From assembly GCA_964535875.1 (NCBI GenBank), contig CAZHUE010000062.1, forward strand, positions 1 to 12,878: a stretch of 12,878 nucleotides of DNA. The letters run 5' to 3'. This document shows, piece after piece, positions 6,562 through 12,878 of the stretch. Under the pieces are notes generated by a model that saw only the letters and a program-made list of their open reading frames with translations, had not been told where the DNA came from and did not search any database. Position 1 is the stretch's first letter. Every line of letters begins with the position of its first letter. Both the position numbers and the translations under genes were made by a program. Source of the stretch: QPIN01 sp964535875. Its GTDB lineage: Bacteria; Pseudomonadota; Gammaproteobacteria; Methylococcales; Methylomonadaceae.

Positions 6562-6927
6562 TCAATTGTCCAATTTTTGTTCTCGCTTCTGAGCGTTCTG
6601 ATCTGAACGATCCTCTGCCCATTCGTCTGAGAGCGTTTCTTTTGCAAGCGGTTCTCCTTGATAATAGGCTGCTCGAGTAATGAGATGTGCGCCTACGGGA
6701 GCGGTAAGAATAAAAAAAATAATAGCCATAAGACAGCGAGAAACAACCCCTGTTTCACCACTGTCCAAAGCCGCACCCAATAGCAGTAGGGCAACACCCA
6801 GAGTTGCCGCTTTTGATGATGCATGTAAACGTTGATAAAGATCAGGCAGTTTGAGTACACCGATGGCTGCAACTAACATAAACAGTGCACCACTGATGAG
6901 ACAAATAGCAACCAATACATTAATCAT
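6562..6927 (-). CDS. mrpG: Na+/H+ antiporter subunit MrpG
   Basis: This is the smallest-domain subunit closing the mrp operon, a membrane protein with three helices (about 3-24, 40-55 and 63-85). The family signature LKLPDLYQRLHASSKAATLG spans residues 25-44 and TAPVGAHLITRAAY follows at 76-89. The hydrophilic tail (about 30 residues, charged) is typical of the family. I start it at the ATG at 6927 (121 residues) because AAGGA lies 9 nt upstream and the hydrophobic helix then begins at once. An upstream in-frame start at 6954 would lengthen the overlap with mrpF to 35 nt and has no ribosome site. With the chosen start, the overlap with mrpF is 8 nt. Confidence 0.9.
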   Translation of the reverse strand: MINVLVAICLISGALFMLVAAIGVLKLPDLYQRLHASSKAATLGVALLLLGAALDSGETGVVSRCLMAIIFFILTAPVGAHLITRAAYYQGEPLAKETLSDEWAEDRSDQNAQKREQKLDN

Positions 6928-7195
6928 CTTTATTTGTCCTTGCATCCCGGTCAATTAACACGGCAAATGCGGCCGTCCCGATAAAAGCTGTTATTCCTAC
7001 AACGACAGCGACATCAAGCAAAGCGTGTTCGCCAGACCGGACTGCTTCGAATGCCATCATACCCACAACGAGTATTGCTATCAGGTCAAGTGCAACCACA
7101 CGGTTTACCATCGTCGGACCTATGACCAATCGAATAAAGGTGACAGCAATGGCAAGGGACAGCATGATTTCAACGATGATAAATATTAGAGTCAT
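6920..7195 (-). CDS. mrpF: Na+/H+ antiporter subunit MrpF
   Basis: The 91-residue product has three hydrophobic helices (about 3-24, 34-52 and 58-81) and the conserved loop IGPTMVNRVVALD (25-37), which contains the charged residues Arg32 and Asp37 diagnostic of MrpF/MnhF. The subunit belongs to the small hydrophobic module of the complex with MrpE and MrpG. Its ATG overlaps the mrpE stop in ATGA. The ribosome binding site is weak, consistent with translation by coupling. Confidence 0.93.
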   Translation of the reverse strand: MTLIFIIVEIMLSLAIAVTFIRLVIGPTMVNRVVALDLIAILVVGMMAFEAVRSGEHALLDVAVVVGITAFIGTAAFAVLIDRDARTNKDD

Positions 7196-7683
7196 GATTT
7201 TATTTCAGTTATTGCACAGGCCGCTCGCACCTTATTGCCTAAATCAATGTAAATAGTTTGCACTGCGGCATCTCTGTCTTCGGCATACATAAGGTGGACA
7301 TAAAGGCTTTGACGATCATCTTTTACTTCCAGCGCCAAGCTGCCAGGGGTAAGAGAAATGGCATTTGCCAGTACGGTAATAGCAACATCATCTAAATCGT
7401 CGATAGGAATACGAACTATGCGTGGTCTAGCATAAACTGTCGGGGTAAGAACGTCCCAGGCAACACGAAAACTTGAGATCACAAGGTCTTTGAGAATAAA
7501 ATAAACTAAACGGATCACTGCCTTGAGCTGACTTAGACTGCTGTCCATGCCATTATAAGATACACTAATAAAAAATATAATGGAGCTTATCAATCCACCT
7601 AAAACCAAATTACCTAAAGTTACCGACCCTTGAAGAAAACACCAGGCAATGGCCATAAGCCATATTGAGCCGAAAGCCATCAT
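7192..7683 (-). CDS. mrpE: Na+/H+ antiporter subunit MrpE
   Basis: This is a 163-residue MnhE-family subunit: two membrane helices in the first third (about 5-18 and 23-42), a further amphipathic or membrane segment near 55-75, then a soluble domain. The motif LANAISLTPGSLALEV (105-120) is the family hallmark. MrpE is known to be needed for full activity in some Mrp complexes. The first ATG overlaps the mrpD stop in ATGA and follows GGGAGAGA. A second ATG directly next to it is an equal alternative. Confidence 0.92.
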   Translation of the reverse strand: MMAFGSIWLMAIAWCFLQGSVTLGNLVLGGLISSIIFFISVSYNGMDSSLSQLKAVIRLVYFILKDLVISSFRVAWDVLTPTVYARPRIVRIPIDDLDDVAITVLANAISLTPGSLALEVKDDRQSLYVHLMYAEDRDAAVQTIYIDLGNKVRAACAITEIKS

Positions 7684-9176
7684 TTTATCTCTCCCAGCAC
7701 TGCTGTAATATAGCCCGTTGGATCAACCAATTGCTCGCCAGCACGTAAACAAATATCAAACAAAGGCCCCCCGCCCAAGCCAAGAAAAACAGTAATTAAC
7801 GCTAATAGACTGACTGGAACAAGACGTTTGCCATTTTTACCTAAACTAAGATCCCTGTTTGGGTCGGGGTGGTCTTTCCAGAAAACCTCAACCCAGATTT
7901 TTACCATAGAATACAGAGTGAAAATACCGGTAAAAATGGCCGCCGCCATCACCCACCACAATTGTGATTCTACTGTTGCCGAGACAATTGAAAATTTGGC
8001 CACAAAACCACTTAATGGAGGCAGCCCCGCTAATGAAAAAGCTGAAATCAAATAAATAATACCCAGTTGCGGCCAGGCTTTCCACATACCGCCTGTTTTA
8101 TGCAACTTTTCTGAACCGACCGCATCAGAAGCAAGCCCTGCCACTAGAAACAAGTTTCCTTTGGCAATAATATTATGGCCAATAAAAAAGATGGCAGAGG
8201 CCAATGCCAGAGGTGTTTTGATGGCTAGTCCCACCACAATATAGCCTATTTGACTAATGATGTGAAAAGAAAGGATTCGACGAATATGCATTTGACTGGC
8301 GGCACCAAAAACGCCAATAAGCATGGTAGCAACGCCCATTATAAGCAGTAATTTATAACCAAGCACTTCACCTGGCATTATCAAGGTATGCAAGCGAATC
8401 AATGCATAAACACCTACTTTTGTTAGAATCCCTGAAAAAAGTGCTGACACGGGAACTGAAGGCGTGTGATAGCTAGCCGGAAGCCAGAAAAAAAAGGGGA
8501 ACATGCCCGCTTTGACAGAAAAGGTTACAAAAAAAAGTAGTCCCGCCAGTCTGATAGGCCCTGCTTTGTCATCTGCAACGGCTTGTTGGGCAATAACTGA
8601 AATATCCGCCATATTCAAGGTGCCAGCCTTGGCATATAAAAGCCCAAGTCCTGCCAGAAAAATAGCTGAAGAAAGCAAATTAAGGACTACATATTTAACG
8701 GCCCCTTCAGTCTGTTCTGCTTTACCCTCCAGAGTCATCAGAGCAAAGCTGGACATTAGCATGATTTCAAAACAGACGTAGAGATTGAAAATATCACCTG
8801 TCAGGAATGCACCACTCGCGCCCATTATCAGAAAGTGAACTAGCGGATAAAATGCGGGAGAGAAACCACCCTGTTTACAACTCATCAGAGAATAGAGTAA
8901 CACCGAAAAACCGATCAAGCCGGTAAACAGAATCATGATTGCAGCAAGCAGGTCTGCGACCAATGTTATTCCATAAGGTGCTTGCCAGCCGCCTACCTGG
9001 GTAGTCAGGTAGTTTTGATCAAGAACCTGGCTAATAAGAAAAAACCCGTAAATAAGGTAAAGGGTAATACCTACGAGGGAAATCCATCGTTGAGCAACAA
9101 CATGTTGGCGAGTTGAAATGCCCAGAGTCGCTGAAATCAGTGGAATCAATAATGGTAGAATCAGTAAATTACTCAC
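7680..9176 (-). CDS. mrpD: Na+/H+ antiporter subunit MrpD (complex I NuoN-like)
   Basis: The 498-residue product is one of two complex-I-like, ion-translocating subunits and is membrane-embedded with about 14 helices. Key charged residues of the antiporter family are present: Glu137 in CFEIMLMSS, Lys222 in VKAGMFPFFFWLP and Lys253 in GILTKVGVY. These correspond to the positions shown essential in Bacillus Mrp and related to NuoN/NuoM proton channels. A later His/Lys region (IGHNIIAKGNLFLVAG) is also intact. The start codon is GTG, overlapping the mrpC stop as GTGA, without a strong ribosome binding site, which suggests coupled translation. It is similar to mrpA in its core fold but lacks the C-terminal extension. 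Confidence 0.95.
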   Translation of the reverse strand: MSNLLILPLLIPLISATLGISTRQHVVAQRWISLVGITLYLIYGFFLISQVLDQNYLTTQVGGWQAPYGITLVADLLAAIMILFTGLIGFSVLLYSLMSCKQGGFSPAFYPLVHFLIMGASGAFLTGDIFNLYVCFEIMLMSSFALMTLEGKAEQTEGAVKYVVLNLLSSAIFLAGLGLLYAKAGTLNMADISVIAQQAVADDKAGPIRLAGLLFFVTFSVKAGMFPFFFWLPASYHTPSVPVSALFSGILTKVGVYALIRLHTLIMPGEVLGYKLLLIMGVATMLIGVFGAASQMHIRRILSFHIISQIGYIVVGLAIKTPLALASAIFFIGHNIIAKGNLFLVAGLASDAVGSEKLHKTGGMWKAWPQLGIIYLISAFSLAGLPPLSGFVAKFSIVSATVESQLWWVMAAAIFTGIFTLYSMVKIWVEVFWKDHPDPNRDLSLGKNGKRLVPVSLLALITVFLGLGGGPLFDICLRAGEQLVDPTGYITAVLGEIK

Positions 9177-9559
9177 GAAACTTTGCTGTCCGTTTTAGAA
9201 ACAGGATCATCAAGGCTATCTGTATGAATAATCTGGTCAATATCATCGTGCCCCAGAACCGCCACGCATCGATAGGCAAGTGCTAGAGAAAAGCCAAACA
9301 GTGCCAGACCAATAACAATAGCCGTCAGAATTAAAGCTTGTGGCAGAGGGTCAACAGCAGTTGACGGCAATCCCTCTGCTCCATTAGGTATAATAGGTAC
9401 GGTACCACCACCGAGACCGGCAGCGACAAAGATAAGTAAATTGGTAGCATGTCCTAACAACGCTATTCCCAAAACAACCTGTAAAAGCCTTTTTTGCAGC
9501 AGTAAAAAAACAGCGCAGGCATAGCATACGCCTATCACCATACTCATAATGATTTCCAT
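9173..9559 (-). CDS. mrpC: Na+/H+ antiporter subunit MrpC (NuoK-like)
   Basis: The 128-residue product has three helices (about 2-21, 27-49 and 74-97) and is homologous to complex I NuoK. Signatures: LLGHATNLLIF (34-44) and DPLPQALILTAIVIG (70-84), the latter strongly conserved in MrpC. A charged C-terminal tail follows. The ATG overlaps the mrpB stop by one base (TAATG), and a purine-rich GAGGAAGGG upstream provides a good ribosome site. The length is normal for the family. Confidence 0.94.
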   Translation of the reverse strand: MEIIMSMVIGVCYACAVFLLLQKRLLQVVLGIALLGHATNLLIFVAAGLGGGTVPIIPNGAEGLPSTAVDPLPQALILTAIVIGLALFGFSLALAYRCVAVLGHDDIDQIIHTDSLDDPVSKTDSKVS

Positions 9560-9990
9560 TATTGCCCTTCCTCTTTTGTTGTTATCACCGACTCTATTTC
9601 CAGTACAAATGAGCTAACAACGCCCAGAACCACGACATAAACACCTAGATCAAATAATAAAGGTGTGCCTAATTTAACGGTGGCAAACCCTAGCGGAAGC
9701 TTTATCCATACTGAGCTCATAAAAGCGCTATTCCATTGAAACAGACCCGCCAGAATAGCCAAAATTAATCCTGTAGCGATATAAGAAAGTGGTTGAAAAT
9801 GGAGCAGCTTGCGACCGGCATCTGCACCATAGGCAATAGTCATGATAATGACAGCACTGGCAGCCAAAAGCCCGCCTGAAAATCCGCCGCCTGGCTCATC
9901 GTGTCCTCTTAGCAGAAGAAAAAAAGAAACAATACCTAAAAGAACAATCAACCAGCGCAGTGTTATATCAAGAATAGGCGAAGACTTCAT
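9559..9990 (-). CDS. mrpB: Na+/H+ antiporter subunit MrpB
   Basis: This is a 143-residue MnhB-family protein with about four helices (12-28, 39-57, 68-86 and 112-132). The signature RGHDEPGGGFSGGL (28-41) is the highly conserved family loop. Its presence as a separate gene shows this is the seven-gene type of Mrp operon; in the six-gene type it is fused to the end of MrpA. The ATG overlaps the mrpA stop (ATGA) and is preceded by AAGGAGGT, the best ribosome binding site in the window. Confidence 0.94.
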   Translation of the reverse strand: MKSSPILDITLRWLIVLLGIVSFFLLLRGHDEPGGGFSGGLLAASAVIIMTIAYGADAGRKLLHFQPLSYIATGLILAILAGLFQWNSAFMSSVWIKLPLGFATVKLGTPLLFDLGVYVVVLGVVSSFVLEIESVITTKEEGQ

Positions 9991-12254
9991 TTTACCTCCT
10001 TTTTTGTTTGTTTGAGACTGCCCATTAAAACACCGACACCTAAAGCGGCAATACTCAGTACGGTGATTTCACCCAAGGTATCTAACGCTCTAAAATCTAC
10101 CAGAATAACATTAACGACATTAGCTCCGTGTCCTTGATTTAAGGCATTTAAACCATACCAGTAACTGATCCTTTGACCATAATCTGTACTAAGTGCCACC
10201 AGTGTTAAAACCATCATTGTCAAACCTGTCAGCATAGAAATAACCAATCGTGCACTTTGAATTTTGATGGGCTCTCCAACAAAGTCAGGTAGGTGGCGAA
10301 AAGCGACCACCAGCAGAACAACAGCAAGAATTTCAACTAAAAACTGAGTCAATGCCAGATCCGGTGCCTGGGAAACAATAAAGAACAGTGTCATTCCCAT
10401 TCCCATCGAACCGAGGGCAGCAATGGCTGGTAAACGCTTACGTGCAAAAGCGGTAGCAAGACTGCTTGCCATGATCAACAGTCCTGCTGATAATTCCGCC
10501 AGGGTGATTTTTTGTACTAAAGACGGTCTCATCGGCGCATCAACCTGAACCCAGGCATAAAGTATCAACGCACATGTCACGACAATGGTTGTTCCTAGAT
10601 AAGAGGTTAAAGAGCCGTTTTGAATAATTCGAGTCATGGATCTTGCAATACCCAGCACAGCGTTCCAAATTGCATCATGAATTATTGCGCCGCTTGGCAG
10701 TGTAGGCATTATTCTATAAAGGGACAGGCGTTTCTTATAAGCTAACCAGCCAGCCAATACAGCAAGTACACTAAGCCCAAGGTGAAGGGTAAACCCATGC
10801 CATAAACCCAGGTCTGAAGGCTTGACACCCAAGGAAATAACAGCAGGTGCAATCAGGTGGTCTTCCAAAGGTGATAGCCCAAGACCACTGACTAAACCAA
10901 AGAGACTAATCAATAGCATGGGAGCAAGCATTGACCAAGGCGATTCATGGGCTTTACTAACCAAACTATGGTTTCTTCCAAAAGCGGGAATCAAAACAAC
11001 ACAGCAGGCGACCATGACGAAAGCGGTAACCAAAATAGTCATTAGAGCAGCTAGCCAAGGTGAATAAGATAGACCTGTTTCTAAAATCATTTCTTTGGCT
11101 GCAAAACCCAGCATGGGAGGAAGACCAATCATGGAAATGCCTGCTATACAAGCCGTAGCAGTGGTAAAGGGCATTTTTCCCGCCAACCCTCCCAATGTAT
11201 TAATATCGCGATTATGGACAGCATGATCAATGGAACCTGCAACCAGAAAAAGAGGGGCTTTGTAACAGGCATGAGCCAATAGAAAGACAGTCATTGCATT
11301 GAGAGCATAAGGGGTTCCAATACCAATCAGACAGACCATTAGCGCCAATGCGCCAACAGTAGAATGTGCTAAAAGTGCTTTTAAATCTGTTGCTTTGGGA
11401 ATTGCTAAAATAACGACTATGATACTTGCCGCTGAAAAAATCACCAGTGTAGGTGTCCAGGCCACATGTCCAGAAAGAATCGGATGCATACGAGCCAATA
11501 GAATGACCCCTGCTTTTACCATTGTTGCAGAATGTAGATAGGCACTAATAGGCGTAGGTGCGGCCATTGCTCCCGGCAACCAAAAACAGAAAGGCCACTG
11601 CGCACTTTTGCTGAATGCCGCCAGACAAATAAGCATAAAAATCGGTATTGCCCAAGGATGATCGTGCATGGGCGGCAATTCAGACAGATTCCAAACCCCT
11701 GATGCAAGTCCCAGCAATATCACAGCAGCTAATAATGCAAGACCGCCCACAGCAGTTACCAACAAGGCTGTTTTAGCACCATCTCTGGCCTTTGCATCTC
11801 GGTAATTACTGCCAATAAGAATATAGCTAGTAATAGAGGTTAATTCCCAGCTCACAAAAAGTAGCACGATATTATCAGCCAATACCACGCCCAGCATGGA
11901 GGCCATAAACAGTAGCAGCCAGCCAATAATGGAGCCTGTGCGAGGGTCATCCCCCATGTAGCCCGAAGTATAGGAAAAAATACCTGCTCCGATCACTGTA
12001 ATAATAAGTGCTATAAAAAGACCAAAGGAGTCAGCGCGTAGTGTTACATTTAACCCTAGTTGCGGAATCCATTCGAAGTTCAGTATTTGCGGGTTGCCAG
12101 TAGATGCTGAGTCCAGCAATGAAATAACCAGCCCTGCCATGATAAGGACAAAAAAGCCCACCAATTTTGACCAGTTTCTTCCCAATAACCGAAAACCAAA
12201 GGGAGATGCAACCGACAAAATCATCGGTATAATGAATAACAGGGCTATTGACAT
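9987..12254 (-). CDS. mrpA: Na+/H+ antiporter subunit MrpA (complex I NuoL-like)
   Basis: This is the largest subunit (755 residues from the ATG chosen). The N-terminal two thirds is a NuoL-like antiporter module with Glu137 in SWELTSITSYILIG, Lys216 in SKSAQWPF and Lys247 in MVKAG. The C-terminal part, from about residue 580, contains the extra MrpA domains resembling NuoJ-type segments (APDLALTQFLVEILAVVLL, then VVNVILVDFRALDTLGEITV). Together with MrpD it carries out electrogenic Na+ for H+ exchange at the inner membrane. I prefer ATG at 12254 because MSIALLFIIP begins like other MrpA proteins. An in-frame TTG at 12272 adds six residues. Neither has a clear ribosome binding site, so the start is less certain than the gene. 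Confidence 0.94.
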   Translation of the reverse strand: MSIALLFIIPMILSVASPFGFRLLGRNWSKLVGFFVLIMAGLVISLLDSASTGNPQILNFEWIPQLGLNVTLRADSFGLFIALIITVIGAGIFSYTSGYMGDDPRTGSIIGWLLLFMASMLGVVLADNIVLLFVSWELTSITSYILIGSNYRDAKARDGAKTALLVTAVGGLALLAAVILLGLASGVWNLSELPPMHDHPWAIPIFMLICLAAFSKSAQWPFCFWLPGAMAAPTPISAYLHSATMVKAGVILLARMHPILSGHVAWTPTLVIFSAASIIVVILAIPKATDLKALLAHSTVGALALMVCLIGIGTPYALNAMTVFLLAHACYKAPLFLVAGSIDHAVHNRDINTLGGLAGKMPFTTATACIAGISMIGLPPMLGFAAKEMILETGLSYSPWLAALMTILVTAFVMVACCVVLIPAFGRNHSLVSKAHESPWSMLAPMLLISLFGLVSGLGLSPLEDHLIAPAVISLGVKPSDLGLWHGFTLHLGLSVLAVLAGWLAYKKRLSLYRIMPTLPSGAIIHDAIWNAVLGIARSMTRIIQNGSLTSYLGTTIVVTCALILYAWVQVDAPMRPSLVQKITLAELSAGLLIMASSLATAFARKRLPAIAALGSMGMGMTLFFIVSQAPDLALTQFLVEILAVVLLVVAFRHLPDFVGEPIKIQSARLVISMLTGLTMMVLTLVALSTDYGQRISYWYGLNALNQGHGANVVNVILVDFRALDTLGEITVLSIAALGVGVLMGSLKQTKKEVK

Positions 12255-12437
12255 AATCGAGTTTAAAGGCAAAAAGTATTTTAGTGTAGCTAGTGTTCCA
12301 AATCTAAGAAATGTACTACATTATTAATTTTCCACTCCTAATTAGAGTTTCTATGTTATTTTTCTGCCTAATAGTTTGTAAGATATAACCAGAATGTCGC
12401 GTCAAGAGCCAATACTAAAAATAATTCCAAGAATGCT
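12255..12437. other. mrp operon leader region
   Basis: The spacer between mrpA and palindrome C must contain the mrp promoter, but no -35/-10 pair stands out. A TTGACG (minus strand, 12400-12405) has only poor -10 partners. A strong ribosome-site-like AGGAGTGG (12332-12339, minus) is followed 10 nt later by ATG immediately followed by TAG (12316-12321), a start-stop unit. No ORF of note is present on either strand. Confidence 0.3.
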
Positions 12438-12600
12438 TATACTTCGCGCGGTCACGGATGCGGATTTTATAGCGCGTTGGTTTTTATCGATAGCAAGGCT
12501 CTAAAACGGGTGCATAGCTAGCTACGCAACCATTTTAGCAACTCAGTCTATCGGCAAAATCGACCGATAGAAATCCGCATCCGTGGCCGTGCGATGTATA
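12438..12600 (+). repeat. 163-bp full-length palindromic repeat, copy C
   Basis: This copy has the same orientation as A and B and lies upstream of the mrp leader, one base shorter because of a deletion in the right arm's A-run (GGCAAAATCG instead of GGCAAAAATCG). The right terminus reads GCGATGTATA, with one change from GCGAAGTATA. Apex stem arms are CTAAAACGG and CCATTTTAG, one position now a G-T pair. The flanks again show TA at both ends. Confidence 0.83.
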
Positions 12601-12771
12601 TAATAACAGTGATCGCTTTATGGAAAAAAATAATGGGGGTGTTTAGTTACCTTACTTATAATCAATCACACCTTTTTTCTCAATCAGACAAGCTGTCCTG
12701 CTATGACCATTCTAATTTTATAAGCTTACATTAACCTTTCACCATTTTTGAAATCTTAGACAACATCATTA

Positions 12772-12878
12772 TATACTTCGCACGGTCACGGATGCGGTTT
12801 TCTATCGGTTGCTTTTTGCCGACAGGCTGCGTTGCTGAAATAGTTGCGTAGCTTGCTATGCGCCCATTTCAGTGCCTT
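12772..12878 (-). repeat. palindromic repeat copy D, cut by the window end
   Basis: The first 107 bases of a fourth copy match the reverse complement of copy A better than its forward strand (terminus TATACTTCGCACGG, then CTATCGG and TTTTTGCCGA). It is therefore inverted relative to A, B and C. The apex stem is CTGAAAT/ATTTCAG where A has CTAAAAC/GTTTTAG: two base pairs changed on both sides. The spacer between C and D (12601-12771) contains no gene that I can support. Confidence 0.78.

Noticed and set aside
7828..8781. Plus-strand ORFs of 75 and 92 codons opposite mrpD, and similar ones opposite mrpA and selD.
   Set aside because: They lie entirely within strongly supported genes on the other strand and show no family motifs.
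12380..12405. TTGACG and TATCTT as a promoter for mrpA.
   Set aside because: The spacer is only 14 nt, too short for sigma70. Other spacings give poor -10 hexamers.
4768..12600. The repeats as a CRISPR array or as REP/BIME clusters.
   Set aside because: The units are kilobases apart and about 164 bp long, with no spacers. They are much longer than REP units, and no adjacent REP transposase is present.

Overview
The window is AT-rich chromosomal DNA, most likely from a gammaproteobacterium. This rests on protein resemblance: an E. coli YbbB-like SelU, a YqiA-type esterase, a PsiE-family membrane protein and a proteobacterial-style Mrp antiporter. Genus cannot be fixed from sequence alone. Except for a rhodanese remnant at the left edge and one possible small membrane protein, every gene is on the minus strand.

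Layout: (1) 19-518 (+) is the 3' remnant of a CoA-disulfide-reductase/rhodanese fusion gene, frameshifted at a C-run and lacking its flavoprotein part in the window. (2) 521-674 is a small inverted-repeat-bounded stretch. (3) 798-4111 (-) is a two-gene selenium operon. selU (tRNA 2-selenouridine synthase) overlaps by 4 nt a selD fused to an N-terminal FAD/NAD(P)-dependent oxidoreductase. SelD would make selenophosphate and SelU would put selenium into tRNA wobble uridines. No selA, selB or tRNA-Sec is visible here. (4) 4184-4932 holds a possible 37-codon membrane peptide gene, a 196-bp MITE-like element with 25-bp terminal inverted repeats, and palindrome copy A. (5) 4933-5553 (-) is a YqiA-like esterase. 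(6) 5554-5801 is an intergenic stretch with a motif resembling an insertion-sequence end. (7) 5802-6278 (-) is a PsiE-family membrane protein. (8) 6562-12254 (-) is a complete seven-gene mrpABCDEFG operon for a multisubunit Na+/H+ antiporter, every junction overlapping by 1-8 nt. (9) 12438-12878 holds palindrome copies C and D.

The most unusual content is a family of about 164-bp elements (4768-4931, 6320-6483, 12438-12600, and one cut by the window end at 12772-12878). Each complete copy is a near-perfect palindrome over its whole length, with two ~81-nt arms and a 2-nt centre. Copies differ from one another, yet several differences are compensated on the opposite arm. All have TA at both visible ends, as expected of a non-autonomous transposable element or a structured repeat maintained by base pairing. 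They sit only between genes: directly after the esterase stop, between mrpG and psiE, and upstream of mrpA.
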